Below are positions 24,450-35,599 of a DNA stretch of 64,000 nt, in pieces. The DNA comes from Salvator merianae (lineage: Eukaryota > Chordata > Lepidosauria > Squamata > Teiidae). The translations under genes were made by a program, and so were the position numbers. The notes below the pieces were generated by a model, which was not told the DNA's origin, made no database searches, and saw only the letters and a list, made by a program, of their open reading frames with translations. The DNA lies in assembly GCA_003586115.2 (NCBI GenBank), contig QVOM02000074.1, positions 671,160 through 735,159 of the forward strand. Direction: 5' to 3'. The first letter of the stretch is position 1. Every line of letters begins with the position of its first letter.

Positions 24450-24960
24450 ATGTCTTCCTGTACCCACCTTGCACAACTTGTTCTTATAAGCCAAGATGGC
24501 AAGTGCCAAGGGAGAATGCTGTGAGATGAACAGCTCCAAGAATCGTGAAAACTGGAAGTGATTCCATAAAATTGGACCCAATGATGCCTTGGACGCCTAA
24601 CTAGACACTACATCAAAAACAGCATTCAAGTCAGCAGGAAGATGAGATATTTTATCTTCAAAATACTTTGAACCTTATTACAGCAGGCTTTTGAAGAGAC
24701 TAATACCAAATTTAGCTCCTTCACCATTCCAAAGAGCTCTACTGGACAGTTACTTGAGGATATAATGGAGACTGCAAAGAAAGTTTACTTTGCAGCCTTC
24801 AGTGCCATGAAGCAGGCATGATTTTATGCTCTTATGCATTGTTGGTTATCTTCATAATGAGTAGTATGCCACTTCTGCTCCAGCCGTCTCCTGATGTGTT
24901 TCATTGCCTTGAGTTCCTCAGAAAATCAAGGAGCAGCTTGAACTCTACCATTTTCCCCTC
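24450..24960 (-). mobile_element. L2-type LINE, endonuclease-RT linker fragment
   Basis: The minus-strand translation from about 24950 reads FSEELKAMKHIRRRLEQKW, then a block with FMALKAAK and SSNCPVELFGMVKEL. This is the linker between endonuclease and RT in L2-type elements (TEELRxLKRxxRRLExxW ... SAxxRPxxLFRxV). Several stops occur. Together with 22746-23410 it may be one minus-strand element opened by the plus-strand CR1, but the RT core is missing, so I keep the two separate. Confidence 0.55.
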
Positions 24961-26230
24961 AAAAATGCTTTCTCCCATGCACAGTTTATTCCCTTTTGGT
25001 CAAGCAGTGACCAAGCAAGCTTTGACCAACATTTCATTTTAAACTTCAGTTTTTTCCCACTTAACCTCCTCCAGTAATAAGTTTAATACATATTGCTTGG
25101 TCATTTCATTACTTCAGTTTTTTACAAAATAATTATATCCTTTCAAAATTCCACATATTAACATAATATGACATAAATAGTAAAACAACAGACATAACAG
25201 TATAAAGTACGTACTGAAAGATCTTCTTTTCCACAGGGATAAACAAAATTCATAAGTGAGCTCATAAATTGTTTGGGTGAGTGGCATGGAAGTCATTGGT
25301 TAATTATCTCATCCATAATTTTTTCTAACTGTGCCTTGTCCATCCTTGGCTAGGATATAGTGCAGAGCCATTATATTTTGAATTGTTGTTTGTTTTATGG
25401 GACTCATTTCTTCACCTGCTTCTGGATGCGAATGTTGCACACTGTGGCTGCACAGTCACACATTGTGTCTCCAGTCACCATGGCAGTGACTGGATGCTTT
25501 CCCAGCTGCTGTGGCCAGCATTCACACTGTTAGTGCTGGAAGCCCATTTCTGGAATGTTCCAGCCCTTGCAGTGTGGATGGCTGCTGCACTGCAGGAACT
25601 GTTCCACCGTGGAATGGTCACAATCAAACATTTCACAGTGGAAAGTGCAAAAACGTCCTCTGAGCTGGAATTAGAGTTCTCAAAAGACAAATTCCTTTAA
25701 ACTTGACTGGCAGATATTTATAGGTCTTATAAATATGCCTAGGACAGCTTTTGCAATCTTACAGACATGTGCTGAAATTGTCTGGTCATAATAGTTATTT
25801 CCAAATTAAGGTCTTTTGGAATTCAGGCGTAATGGAGATTTTCCCTTGGGAGGCATTACTATTGCATATTCTGAGGTGTTTCTTCCTATAGTACCCCAAG
25901 GCTTACATTTAGAGAGTTTTCACTTATTTCTTCCTGGGTAAAGAGAGATATCAGCATGGAGATGCCTCCCTCAGTACGAACAGGCAAGTGTCTACATATC
26001 TAACAGTCATTGGCATTCGTATAATGGGTATATTTCAGTATCTATTTAAAGTATGTGTTTCCCTTACATGAATTGCAATCAAAAACAGAGTAAAGCTCCT
26101 TAAATACCGGTCCATAATGGGATTTCATCATAAACTACTGATATACTAAGTAGGAGATCAAAAGATAATTGGAATAAGAGGCAGGTTTGACCTGGGAGTA
26201 CAAAATTTAGCAGAGCAGAAACTAACAGGA
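24961..26230. other. No gene seen; short hairpin inside
   Basis: About 1.3 kb without a supportable gene. At 25470-25478 and 25486-25494 there is a perfect 9-bp stem with a 7-nt loop, inside a GC-richer patch (25430-25640) with other near-palindromes such as ttccaccgtggaa. This patch could be an old DNA transposon. The 105-codon plus frame across it has no recognisable domain. Confidence 0.4.
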
Positions 26231-26254
26231 AGAGTGACAAAGCAAAATGGCTGT

Positions 26255-26711
26255 CTTGATATCATTCCTGGTGCAGGAAATAGCTGCAAATAGAAATACA
26301 AATAGCTGAGCATGCAAAGGCAATTGAGAAAGGGAAAGATATATCCAACTAAATGCAGACTTCCAGAGAATAGCAAGGAGACATAAGGAGGCCTTCTTAA
26401 ATGAGCTATGCAAAGAAATAGAAGGAAAAAAATAGACTGAGAAAGACAAGAGATCTTTTTCAAGAAAATTGGAGAAATTAAGGGGACTTCTGGATGCTAG
26501 TGGCAGGTCATCAACATGGCTGCAGAAGTGCTCCAGCTGCCAGATCATGTTGGATTGCATAAAGGGGACTTTTTGACCCTCCTGTGCACAACCTTTAACC
26601 TCCCAAGTCAAAGGAGGGCAGAAGGAGAACTGCCACCCTAGCAGGAAAGCTTGGAATGCTGAGGTGAACTGCAGGGCTGAGGTGGAGATCTGCACCAGGA
26701 ATGATATCAAG
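26255..26711. repeat. 22-bp perfect inverted repeat pair
   Basis: The 22 bases at 26255-26276 (starting cttgatatcattcctggtg) recur exactly as the reverse complement at 26690-26711, 413 bp apart. The flanking sequences do not extend the match. The pair encloses a BovB fragment and a GC-rich patch. Confidence 0.9.
26290..26490 (+). mobile_element. BovB (RTE) LINE fragment, endonuclease-RT linker
   Basis: The plus strand translates to LNADFQRIARRHKEAFLNE followed by a CKEIEGK strip and, after a frame change, a segment ending in FFKKIGEIKGT. This is the region between the endonuclease and reverse transcriptase of BovB-type RTE elements. It is an isolated piece with unclear ends. A second, larger BovB copy at 30795-32900 covers the RT. 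The long minus-strand frame over this region (26716-26222) is a shadow. Confidence 0.65.
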
Positions 26712-26744
26712 CCCACTCTACCATTGTGGGCCCTAAGACCTTTT
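26491..26744 (+). other. Possible L1 5' end
   Basis: The stretch starting ggggacttctggatgc (about 26483) and running to aacatggctgcagaag resembles the start of L1-type elements. The 2.7-kb element at 58188 (minus) begins GGACTTCCGGGG and then GAAGATGGCCG. GC content is higher than around it. It would be truncated at 26745 by the minus-strand L1 tail. The first bases could equally be the end of the BovB piece, so this is tentative. Confidence 0.28.
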
Positions 26745-26839
26745 TTAAAAAATTAAGTTTTATTTGAAACAAAATAGATACATAGATTTATCCGCTAATA
26801 CATATCTTGTACATAATATAAGCATATGTATATTAGTGA

Positions 26840-26883
26840 CCCCCCTCCCTCCCTCCCTCCCTCCCTCCCTCCCTCCCTCCCTC
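26840..26883. repeat. (CCCT)n microsatellite
   Basis: About 11 uninterrupted CCCT units on the plus strand (GGGA on the minus strand), lying in the 3' tail region of L1 copy A. Length purity suggests it is recent and polymorphic. Confidence 0.97.
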
Positions 26884-27645
26884 AATTCCTGCCAGATTTC
26901 TAAGTTTTGTTGTTCATTGGAAGACTCTTTGAAACTGCTGAAACATGTCTGTAGTCTCCAGGTTTGTCTTTAAATATTCTTTCACTTTTGTCCACTTCTC
27001 TCTTATTTCTCTTTTTCTACATTGTAAATTATATGCTTCTTTTATTTCTTCTATTATTTAAAATCTCATTTCATCAATGACATACAAGTTTTGCATAGTC
27101 CATTTCGATGAATCTTCCCATCCAAATGCCAGAACTCCTAACGCCTCTGTAATTAATTGATCCAAAATAAATTTCTCCTTCTCATTAAAGGTACTATCAT
27201 TCAGAATATGCCCTATAGAAAATTATTTTGTTAATATGATATTCTTCTGCAGTATCTTATTGATTTCCTTTTCTGTCTTCCAAAATACTTGAACTTTTTC
27301 ACAATCCCAAAATATATGTTTGTTAAACAACCATGCCAACAATTTGAATTTCTAAATATATGGGCTATTTGATTATCTTCCCACATATTTCTTAGATTAA
27401 CTATAATTTTATTCCCTTGGCTCCTCAATAAATTATATATATTTCCTCCTAACCCCTTTGTTTCCTTTAAACTCTTTTCAGTTATTACCTCAAAAGGACA
27501 CATTTGATTTTCCATAAGTTCTTAGTTTCTGTTTTATTTAAATAAGTAGTAATCCCTTGGATTTGTAACCATTTATCTCTATTTCTCCTTTGTCTATAGC
27601 TACAACCTTCTTAGTAGAATGTAGGCTTTCAGAGCCAGTTTCAGT

Positions 27646-27734
27646 CTCATTTGTAGTAGTTTTTGGGCCGCTGTGCCATGTTCTATAGTTCTTCTAGAAC
27701 ATAGTACAACAGCCCCAAAACTACTACAAATGAG
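27646..27734. repeat. Snap-back palindrome inside L1, arms of about 41 bp
   Basis: The left arm starts ctcatttgtagtagttttt at 27646. The right arm ends aaactactacaaatgag at 27734 and is its reverse complement, with a few mismatches around ggccgctgtgccatgt versus acatagtacaacagccc. The two arms are nearly adjacent, so the whole 89 bp folds into one hairpin. It interrupts L1 ORF2 text. Confidence 0.88.
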
Positions 27735-28302
27735 TACATTCTTCTTATTTATTATACTTATTGTAGCCAATTTAGACTCTCTGTTAACTAATTTCATCTG
27801 CCATCTCATCCATGCAGAAACCATTGCTCTACTTGGCCCTATATATGTCTCCTTCATTTTGTTATTCACATTGTTGAAAATTATATCCACATTTATCTTT
27901 TTATTTATAGTTTTTTCAAATCTATATTTATTTCATATTCCAGTTCTATTAACCATGAAATTTTAAATGCATCTTGATAATTTTCCAGACTTGGGATTCC
28001 TCATCCTCCTTCCTTCTCTAATGCAATAAGAAAGTCCTTTTTTAATCTAGATTTCTTATTACCTGCTAGACATCTTCTTAGTGTATTATCCCATCGTTGT
28101 AAATTTTTTATTGGCATTTTTTCAGGTAAATTTTGGAAGAGATATAGTAATTTCAGTACTATCAATATCTTTAGGGCCCTTAAACAAGATAGGAAACTCA
28201 CATTCTTATATTTCCAGCTTTTAATCTATTTATTAATCTGTTTATTTATCTTATCCCACACCAGATTATAATTTCCCTCATCCAATTTTTGCAGGTTTTT
28301 AT

Positions 28303-28320
28303 ACACACACACACACACAC
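28303..28320. repeat. Short (AC)n run in L1
   Basis: Nine AC units within the ORF2 remnant of L1 copy A; on the coding strand they give a VCVCV stretch just before the YKNLQKLDEGNY segment, so the repeat grew inside coding sequence. Confidence 0.9.
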
Positions 28321-28633
28321 GAGATACTTCATTTTCTTTGAACCTAGTTCTAACCTCATTGAATTTGCTATTTATAATTGTTCTTTTGGTGGTGTATTTA
28401 TAAATAAAATATCTGATGTTTTTCAAACTTACTTTTAATCATGATTGTCTTTCATATTGATTTAATATTTTTGTAATTTCCTCTATCATCTTCTTAGGTT
28501 GTTCCGAAATCACCATTATATCATCTGCAAATAAATTTAATTTTAGCTCTTCCGTATCTATTCTATATCCTTTCAAATTATTATTTTGTCTAATTTGATT
28601 TTCCAATATTTCTATTACTAATACAAATAACAT

Positions 28634-30790
28634 TTTTTTTTCTTAAAAAAAAATAAAAACCTCCACCTTCCTTCCCTCATCTACTAAATAGGTAGATCAG
28701 ACTTGTGGCTCTTCCATTGTCATTTATATTCCATTTCTGTCCAAATGGGAGATTGTGTTGATTATTCCTTACATTGCTTGGTTTTCCACTTGTGGATGGA
28801 GATAGGTTGCCACTCTTGGCTACACCTGAATAGCTGACTGTGATGTCATGTTTCCCATATATCTCTTTTTTTTTTTCCCATATATCTCTTTTATAAAATC
28901 AGACATCATTTGTTCACTTATATAGGCATATCACTCCATTAACTTTCTATTTCTCGGGGGGTTTCAATTTTTGGTTATTACTGCCTTCGCTGCCATCAGC
29001 AAGTGTTTAACTGTGTACTTGTCCTCTTCAGTTATTTGACTATCAAACTTATACAATAAACACATTTCTTTTGACTAGACTATCCTAGTATGAATTATTT
29101 TGTTAATCTACTTACCAATTTTTTTCCAAAATTTCCTTGCAGCTGCGCATTCCCACAAATACATAAATATGATCCTCTGTCCCCATATCTAGACCAACAC
29201 TCTGAACTAAAGTCTGGAATCATATGAGATGGATGACAAGGGGTTCTATACCATTTATTAATAAATTTTATATGTTCTTTGACTTTATTGTTTTTAATAA
29301 ATCCAGTTTCATCAATATACCTTTTAATATCCTGTTTCTCTATTTTAGCCTCCTGTTCCTATTGTGCTTGTATTAAACCTCTCATTTTTCTCTCTCTTCC
29401 TATTAGACACCAATATATTTTCTCCCTTTCTCTCCTCTCATTTTAGCTATAATTATTTTTTCATATGCTATGTTTTCTTTCAGTACTCCATTCTTAACTT
29501 TATTATTGTTTATAAACTGTATTGTACTGTAGTTCTGCAACCAATAATTCATCCCCTGTTCTTGATTTAATTTAATCCAATTTACTGAATTTCCTCTATC
29601 ATCATTTTAATTTTATATCCTTTACTTTTCATTTTATTTAATAAATCTCTAGTTATTAATTGGTGGTTGTCATTAATAATTTCTATTGACACTAATTTTG
29701 AAAATTCCAGAATTCTTTTTTTTTTTTTACTTTTATTTCATATATTCATTGTCACTGCCAATGGGCTCTGATATTGATTTATCCTTCTTTATGTTCTTGC
29801 AAACAACAATGATTTATTGCTTATATTATTCCACCCCTTTTCAATTTTTACCCATTTTTTACTTTTATCTAATTCTAATAATCTTTGACTTTGGAATGGT
29901 TTAAAATATTCCTCCAAATTTGGAATTCCCCACCCACCTCCTCAGTGTTGTACATGTAAAATCATCTTTCTCTCTCTTGGCTTTTTACCTCCAAATAGTC
30001 ACCTAGCTATTTTTCTATCCTTTTGCTCCAAGGTTTTTATAGAACCTAATTCTGGAAAATCTGAAATAAATATAATAATTTGGGTATTATCAACATTTTT
30101 AAAGTTCTAATTTTAAATAAAATACTCATATTTTTCTTCTTCCATTCAATGACTTGCTTAATTATTTTTTCCCCAAACTTGATTATAGTTCCCTACTGCT
30201 ATCTTGTCAAGATTTTTAAAAATGTAAACTCCCAAATATTTCATCTTTATACCCATCTTTATCCCTGTGGCCTTCCTAATATTATCCTGTTCTTCTGTGG
30301 GGATATTAAATATCATTATTTCTGACTTAACCATATCAAGGTTTTTTGAAATTTTCAATTTAATCTTTCATTGATTGAATCATTTTTTCTGGTGGTCCTG
30401 TTGCATCGTCTGCAAACAATTTTAATTTCATTTTCTGCTATTCTATAACCTGATCACTGTCTATTCTCTCTTATCTCATTCCATAACCAGAACAAAAAGG
30501 AGGGGAGTGCATATCCTTGTCTTGTACCATTTTCTATTTTAAAATGTCATGATTTAATTCCGTTGACTCTGAGCCAAGCAATATTATCTTTGTATAATTC
30601 TATCATTTTTGAAAATATGTCTCTCAAATCAAACTTACTACATATCTTATTTAAATATTCATGATTCACAGAGTCAAATGCTTTATAATTATCCAATTTT
30701 AATAAAATGAATTTCTTTTTATTAATTCTAGCATGGTAAATAACATTAACGATACTCCTAATAGGATCTCCAATATATCTCCCTTTTACA
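28634..30790 (-). mobile_element. L1 LINE copy B, RT to 3' end
   Basis: The 30840-30547 frame reads VKGRYIGDPIRSIVNVIYHA and KLDNYKAFDSVNHEYLNKIC, RT finger and motif A of a squamate-type L1. At about 30420-30395 LKLFADDAT is motif C in a shifted frame. The 30358-30158 frame has KSEIMIFNIP and KMKYLGVYIFKNLDK, the L1 post-RT strip. Near 29930 come RWVGNSKFGG and LEEYFKPFQSQ, and near 29150 an eroded zinc-like C-terminus. A T-rich run at 28634-28645 marks its A-tail. It ends abruptly about 30790 against plus-strand BovB. Confidence 0.78.
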
Positions 30791-30794
30791 AAAA

Positions 30795-32900
30795 TGGAAG
30801 AGTCCCAAAAGAAGCAGAAGAATTTAAGAAGAGATGGCAAGAGCTATACAAGAAAAGACTTAACATCATAGATAACCACAATGGTGTGGTCACTAACCTG
30901 AAGGAGAGTGAAGTCAAGTGGGTCTTGGGAAGCATTGCTAACAACAAGGCTAGTGGAGTTGATGGAATTCCAGCTGAACTATATTAAATTGTAAAAGATG
31001 ATGCTGTTAAACTGCTCTACTGAATATGCCAGCAAATTTGGAAAATTCAACAATGACCACTTGATTGGAAAAGGTCAGTTTACTTTCCAATAAAAAAGGG
31101 GCAATGCCAAAGAATATTCAAACTGTTGAACAGTTTTGCTCAATTCACACACTAACAAGGTTATGCTCAAGATCCCACAAGCTAGGCTTCAGCAATATGT
31201 GAACTGAGAAGTATCAGAAGCGGAAACTTGTTTTCAAAGAGATAGAGGAGCTGCAGATCAAATTGCCAATATTTGCTATTATCTTAAGATAATTACATCT
31301 AAAGTCTATTCAGTTTTATTTCAATTACAAGAAACTCCATGGCTACAACTGAAAGAATTATGGGAGACTTAAGAGTTAAAGTACTACAGAAAACTTGGTG
31401 AAATCTGATGAACAGGAAACATGACTAGTATGCTTCTGTGCAAATGAAGGAAACTTGTACTAAATTGGTATATCAGGAAGCAAAAATGACTAAAATAGCA
31501 TAAAAATGTTGGAGGGAATGCTCATGTGAATTAATTTACTTCCACCATAGCTGGGAGTGCAAGAATGTTAATGAATTTTGGGGAATAATAGGGAATCAAA
31601 TAAAATTTGTTTTCAAACAACAAATTAATTTAGACCCCCAAATATGCTTATTGCATGACTTTTCTAAACTGAAGTTAAATTTTAATCAAACCAGGTTACT
31701 GCATTTATAATTGTTTACAGCTGAATATACAATAGCAAAAAATTGAAAATTGGCCTGAAATTTGAACTGGGAAATAAGATATCAGGCAGTGTGGGGGATT
31801 TTGATAAATGAATTTATTTCTAGTCAGAAGAAAAAATGGAAGGAGAATAGGTTATTAATTGTTTGTTAAAAACTTGGCACTTATTGGTTGATTCATTGAC
31901 AACATAAGATACAGAATTGATTCCTGATGAAGTATTTTACCTAAAATGGATTTCAGTTTGCATTAATTTGAGATTATCTATTTGCATTAACAGAATTTTT
32001 ATAGGGCATTTGCCTACATAAAGTAAGAAGGGGAAAGGGGGGGGTATTCTATATGTATTGTTAGTTTCTTTTTGTTTTGCATTCTTTGATATTGATATTT
32101 TTACTTGGAATTATATTTTTTCTTGTAATATCTGTGTGTCTGAGTTTTGTGTAGGTTTTTTGGTAAACTTGTGAGTAATATAAATCAATAAAAATATTTT
32201 TTAGGAAATTGCCAATATTTACTGGATTATGGAGTAAAGCAAGGGAGTTCAAGAAAAATATTACTTTCTGCTTCATTGATTATGTTAAAATCTTTGTGTG
32301 GATCACAATAAATTATGGCAAGTTCTTAAAGAGATGGGAATACCAAACCATCCTACCAATAGGATTTCCTGAGGACCCTGTATGTGGGTTAAGAAGTAAC
32401 AGTTAAAAGCAAACCTGGAATCAAGACTGTGAAAGGATTATGTATGTTGTCACCCTATTTATTTAACTTGTATGCAGAATACATCATGCAAAATTCCAGG
32501 CTGGATGAATTAAAAGCCTGAATTAAAATTTCCAGGAGATAAACAACCTTAGATGCTCAGATGATGGCAGAAAATGAAGAATAATTAAGGAATTTCTTGA
32601 TGAGGGTCAAAGAGAAGAGCACAAGAACTGGCTTGAAACTTAACATTGAGAAAACTAAGGTCATAACATCCAATCCCATCACTTCTTGGCAAATGGCAAA
32701 GAAATCAAAGTAGTGGCTGATTTTGTTTTTCTCACCTCAAAGATCACTGCAGAGATTAAAAACAAAACAAAACAACCTTGCTTCCTGGGAGGAAAGCTGT
32801 GGCAAACTTGGACAACTTACTAGAAAGCAGAGATGTCATCTTTCCAACAAAGATACATATGGTCAAAGATACATACGGTTTTCCCAGTAGTGTTTTTTAA
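30795..32900 (+). mobile_element. BovB (RTE) LINE, RT region, interrupted
   Basis: The BovB reverse transcriptase reads in two parts. Before the L1 insertion: EEFKKRWQELYKKRLNIIDN and VKWVLGSIANNKASGVDGIP (frame 30733-30987), then text ending DQIANI at 31273. After it: FKKNITFCFIDYVKIF (motif A, with the motif A aspartate and the second aspartate changed to I-F), GIPNHPTNRIS-type text, CLYAEYIMQN-type text, and then the C-terminal strip with LKLNIEKTKVITSNPI near 32630-32690. Stops and a damaged motif C make it inactive. BovB in squamates is the textbook example of horizontally spread LINEs. Confidence 0.8.
31275..32205 (+). mobile_element. L1 3' end inserted in BovB, with 15-bp target duplication
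   Basis: A 931-bp insertion flanked by a perfect 15-bp direct repeat, aaattgccaatattt, at 31260-31274 and 32206-32220. BovB sequence resumes in register after it. The insert has L1-like C-terminal and 3' untranslated text and ends in aatcaataaaaatatttttt, an A-rich tail with an AATAAA signal. It is strongly 5'-truncated. The long exact duplication and A-rich end identify target-primed reverse transcription. Confidence 0.88.
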
Positions 32901-34440
32901 AAATATTCATTCATGGTTTTTATACATCTGCTAGGCAAACACATTTCAACATTCAGACATAATTTCTCATAATCTTTCATCTTCTTTACAAAACCCATTT
33001 ACCTCCTCCCCCCTTTGGAAGCTTCATTATGCCAATTAATTTTCATTTCTTCCCATTGGGAGATCATATCAACTGCTTTCAACAGGTATTTGTTCCCCCC
33101 TTTTTTTTTCTGTAGTTGATCATTTTTTTTCCAGTGTGCCATTCTATGGCCTTTTCCTTTACCACTTTTATATATTTCCCTTTATTGTTTTAAAAAAGAA
33201 ATCTATAGTCAGTTTATCTGCTAAATAATACCATTTTTGAACTGTCCATATACTTGAATCTCTCCGTCCTAAGATTACTACTGCCCATACTGCCCAAATC
33301 ATTTGTTTAATAATATACAAATTTTTGTCCTTTACTTCATTCCTATAAAATTGACATGATACACATGACATATGAATGGCATATCTAAATATATTTCACA
33401 TTTCCAGTAATCTACCATTTCACATTCCCATATTAGATGCATATATGTACCTTTTATAATGAAATTATACCATCATTTAGGACTAATTTTAATTCTCATA
33501 TTATCCAGCTGATTTGGTGTCTGAGTCCATTTGTTCACCATTTCCATTTTAATCTTTATTTTTTTTTCTTTTACATATTCTTTATAATTGCCCTAACATC
33601 CAGTCTGTTAATTTGTAATTCATCTTTCCACATGCATAGAAAATTATTTTCTATTTTCTCCTGTGTTCCCATCAATATTCTGTATATTTCCTGCCCAATC
33701 CTTTGCTTCCCGTTAAATTATGTTTAACTACTTTCTCAAAAGGATTATAAGAGCTTTCTAATATTTCTTATACTCTTGTTTCAAAAACTTTATTATTCTC
33801 TGTGCATGTAGCCAAGTTTTCTCTCCCTATTATCTCTTCTAATTTCTCTTTAGTATCTCCATCCCTCTGCAGAAGATCTTCTAACCATAACAAGCAGCAA
33901 GCAGGTTACTTCCCCACTTTATGGGTGATGGTGAAAGAAGCCAGTGCTGTACACAGAGCAACTAATAGCCCTTGACCTCTAAATCCTCTTAAAGCTCAAT
34001 CAAATGCCAATTCAGCAAATTCCTATTAGCAAAGTCTAAATTCTTTTGCTTTTCATAAACAATTTTAATTTTAATCTTTTCTCCTGTTAGCACTGACAAT
34101 TGTCTCTGTAGCATTTTAATTTGTTTCAATATGTCTACACTTGAAGGTAACTTTTTAAGCATATCTTTGTTTCCTTGTTTTTTAAAATCATATGTTTTTG
34201 TTTTTTCTTCTTTAGGATGGTATTATATTGGATAAAGTATCATTTCATAAAGGCTTTGCTTGAATTCTAAATCATTCTAATGTAAGTTTGTTTGAATTAA
34301 TCTCAAATAATTCTTTCAATTTATTCTTACAATCTTTCAGAATATCTTGCTGTTGCAGTAGTGTTTGGTTTCGTTTCCATCAAAAGGCACCTCTTCCATT
34401 TTTAAGGTTTAAAACTACAGGGTTATAGTCTGAAAAAGTT
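32901..34440 (-). mobile_element. L1 LINE copy C, C-terminus plus an ORF2 N-terminal piece
   Basis: Minus-strand text at 33780-33170 gives the L1 C-terminal region: SSYNPFEKVVKHNLTGSKGLG, close to PFEVITEKSLKETKGLG of copy A, a decayed zinc-like part, and RDSSIWTVQKWYYLADKL near 33260-33200. From about 34440 to 34230 the text reads NPVVLNLKNGRGAFWW-like sequence followed by QQQDILKDCKNKLKELFEIN, the endonuclease end and linker of L1 ORF2. The middle (RT) is missing, so either one copy suffered a deletion or two copies abut near 33900. Inactive. Confidence 0.65.
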
Positions 34441-34451
34441 TTTAGTAGTAT

Positions 34452-34575
34452 GCTATTTTCCTAATCAGTCAGCAGGGGGCAATAAAAACCAACTTTCAAG
34501 CAAAAAAAAAAGGTAAAGAAAAAAATGTTGCTATTTCCCAAACAGCCAGCAGAAGGTGCCAAAGACCAATTCATT
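34452..34575. repeat. 78-bp tandem doublet with CTCF-like motifs
   Basis: Two related segments start at 34452 and 34530 with gctatttt/gctatttc and continue through cagcagggggca (34470-34481) and ccagcagaaggtgcc (34546-34560) to aaaaaccaa/aaagaccaa. Both resemble the CTCF core consensus; the first matches better. Between them lies an A-rich run. Whether CTCF binds is unknown. Confidence 0.5.
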
Positions 34576-35599
34576 CTCTCCAATGCTATAACTTGTAGCA
34601 GATAAAAACTTCTTGTTTTGAAATGATGTTTGTAAACAAGTTTGCTTTCCCACACTTCTGACTTGGCATTTGGTTTCTAATTATAATTACAGTATAAGCC
34701 CACTGGTATACCTAATAAGTTCTGTTTCTTTTTATTAAAACAAATGAATCTGCTGGTTTCCTTAGTCTATTTAAACTTTCTTGGTATACTTTTCAGCAAG
34801 CTTTCTGGAATTAATTAAAGCTTCCAAAGTAGATCCTTCCCTTTGTCAGTACAGAATGAAAAGAAGAAAAATTACCAAGTATGAGTAAAAATCATCAAAG
34901 TGCATGATTTCTCTGGTTATTCCAAGGATTATATAGATTTTGGAGAAAATGAGGTGTTTTGGAACCCTAATGAATGTGCAGGTGATCTCCCACAGTGCTG
35001 GGACAGGCTGGTAATCCATGTCTTCTTTGCTGTTCAACTCCTTAGATAGCTGGGATCTCTCCTTAGTGTACCTGTAGGGAGTGACTTTCCAAAGCTTCTA
35101 TAGTCAATCCCAGCAAAATTCTCTTTTCCTTTGGGTGATTTTCAGACAAAATTCCTTCCATCTGTTGTTTCTCTTTCCATGGTTTCCTTCCCCAGAGCAG
35201 GTCCGCGAAAGGCCTCAAAATGCCATTTCTTCCACCCAGAAGTCCCTTACCTCAGATAGACTCTTAACTATCGTCCCTTATCTCCCTGTACCGTCATAAC
35301 CCATGGTCAATGAAGCAAGCTAACCAAGAGGCCTACATTGTCAGGAAGGCCAAAGATGGCAAACAAAACCACCATGACACAAAATCACACTTTCTCACTT
35401 GGGCTGCCTGTACTATCAGCTATCAAACAAAAAATGCTCAGTTAAGGACCACAAAACAGGTTGCTACTGTAGAAGATTCCAATGAATCTAGGTCAGAATT
35501 GCAAGGGCATGTCATTCTGCCACTCAAGATAGTCATCCAGAGTGGGAATGAAAGTAGGTTTCATGCATTTATTTAGGAGTGAGTTTCAGTCTGATTGAA
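34576..35599. other. No gene seen
   Basis: About 1 kb of unassigned DNA. The plus frames at 35081-35299 and 35310-35576 have no family resemblance; the second is lysine- and glutamine-rich without a recognisable domain. Confidence 0.45.

Larger units (their letters stand above)
26745..28633 (-). mobile_element. L1 LINE copy A, 3' half
   Basis: Minus-strand L1 text runs from the RT active site to the 3' end. At about 28550-28520 it reads LNLFADDIMVISEQPKK (motif C with both aspartates), preceded at 28630 by MLFVLVIEILENQIRQ. Next come NLQKLDEGNYNLVWDKI (28300-28240) and the C-terminal region at 27515-27231 with PFEVITEKSLKETKGLG and CWHGCL. The A-rich end appears in reverse as ccttttttaaaaaattaag at 26740-26760. 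It holds a snap-back inversion (27646-27734) and a (CCCT)n run in its tail. Many stops make it inactive. Confidence 0.78.

Noticed and set aside
25383..25700. 105-codon plus-strand frame
   Set aside because: No domain or signal; the patch is full of short hairpins and looks like a decayed transposon.
26222..26716. 164-codon minus-strand frame
   Set aside because: It runs antisense through a BovB fragment and both arms of the 22-bp inverted repeat; no family resemblance.
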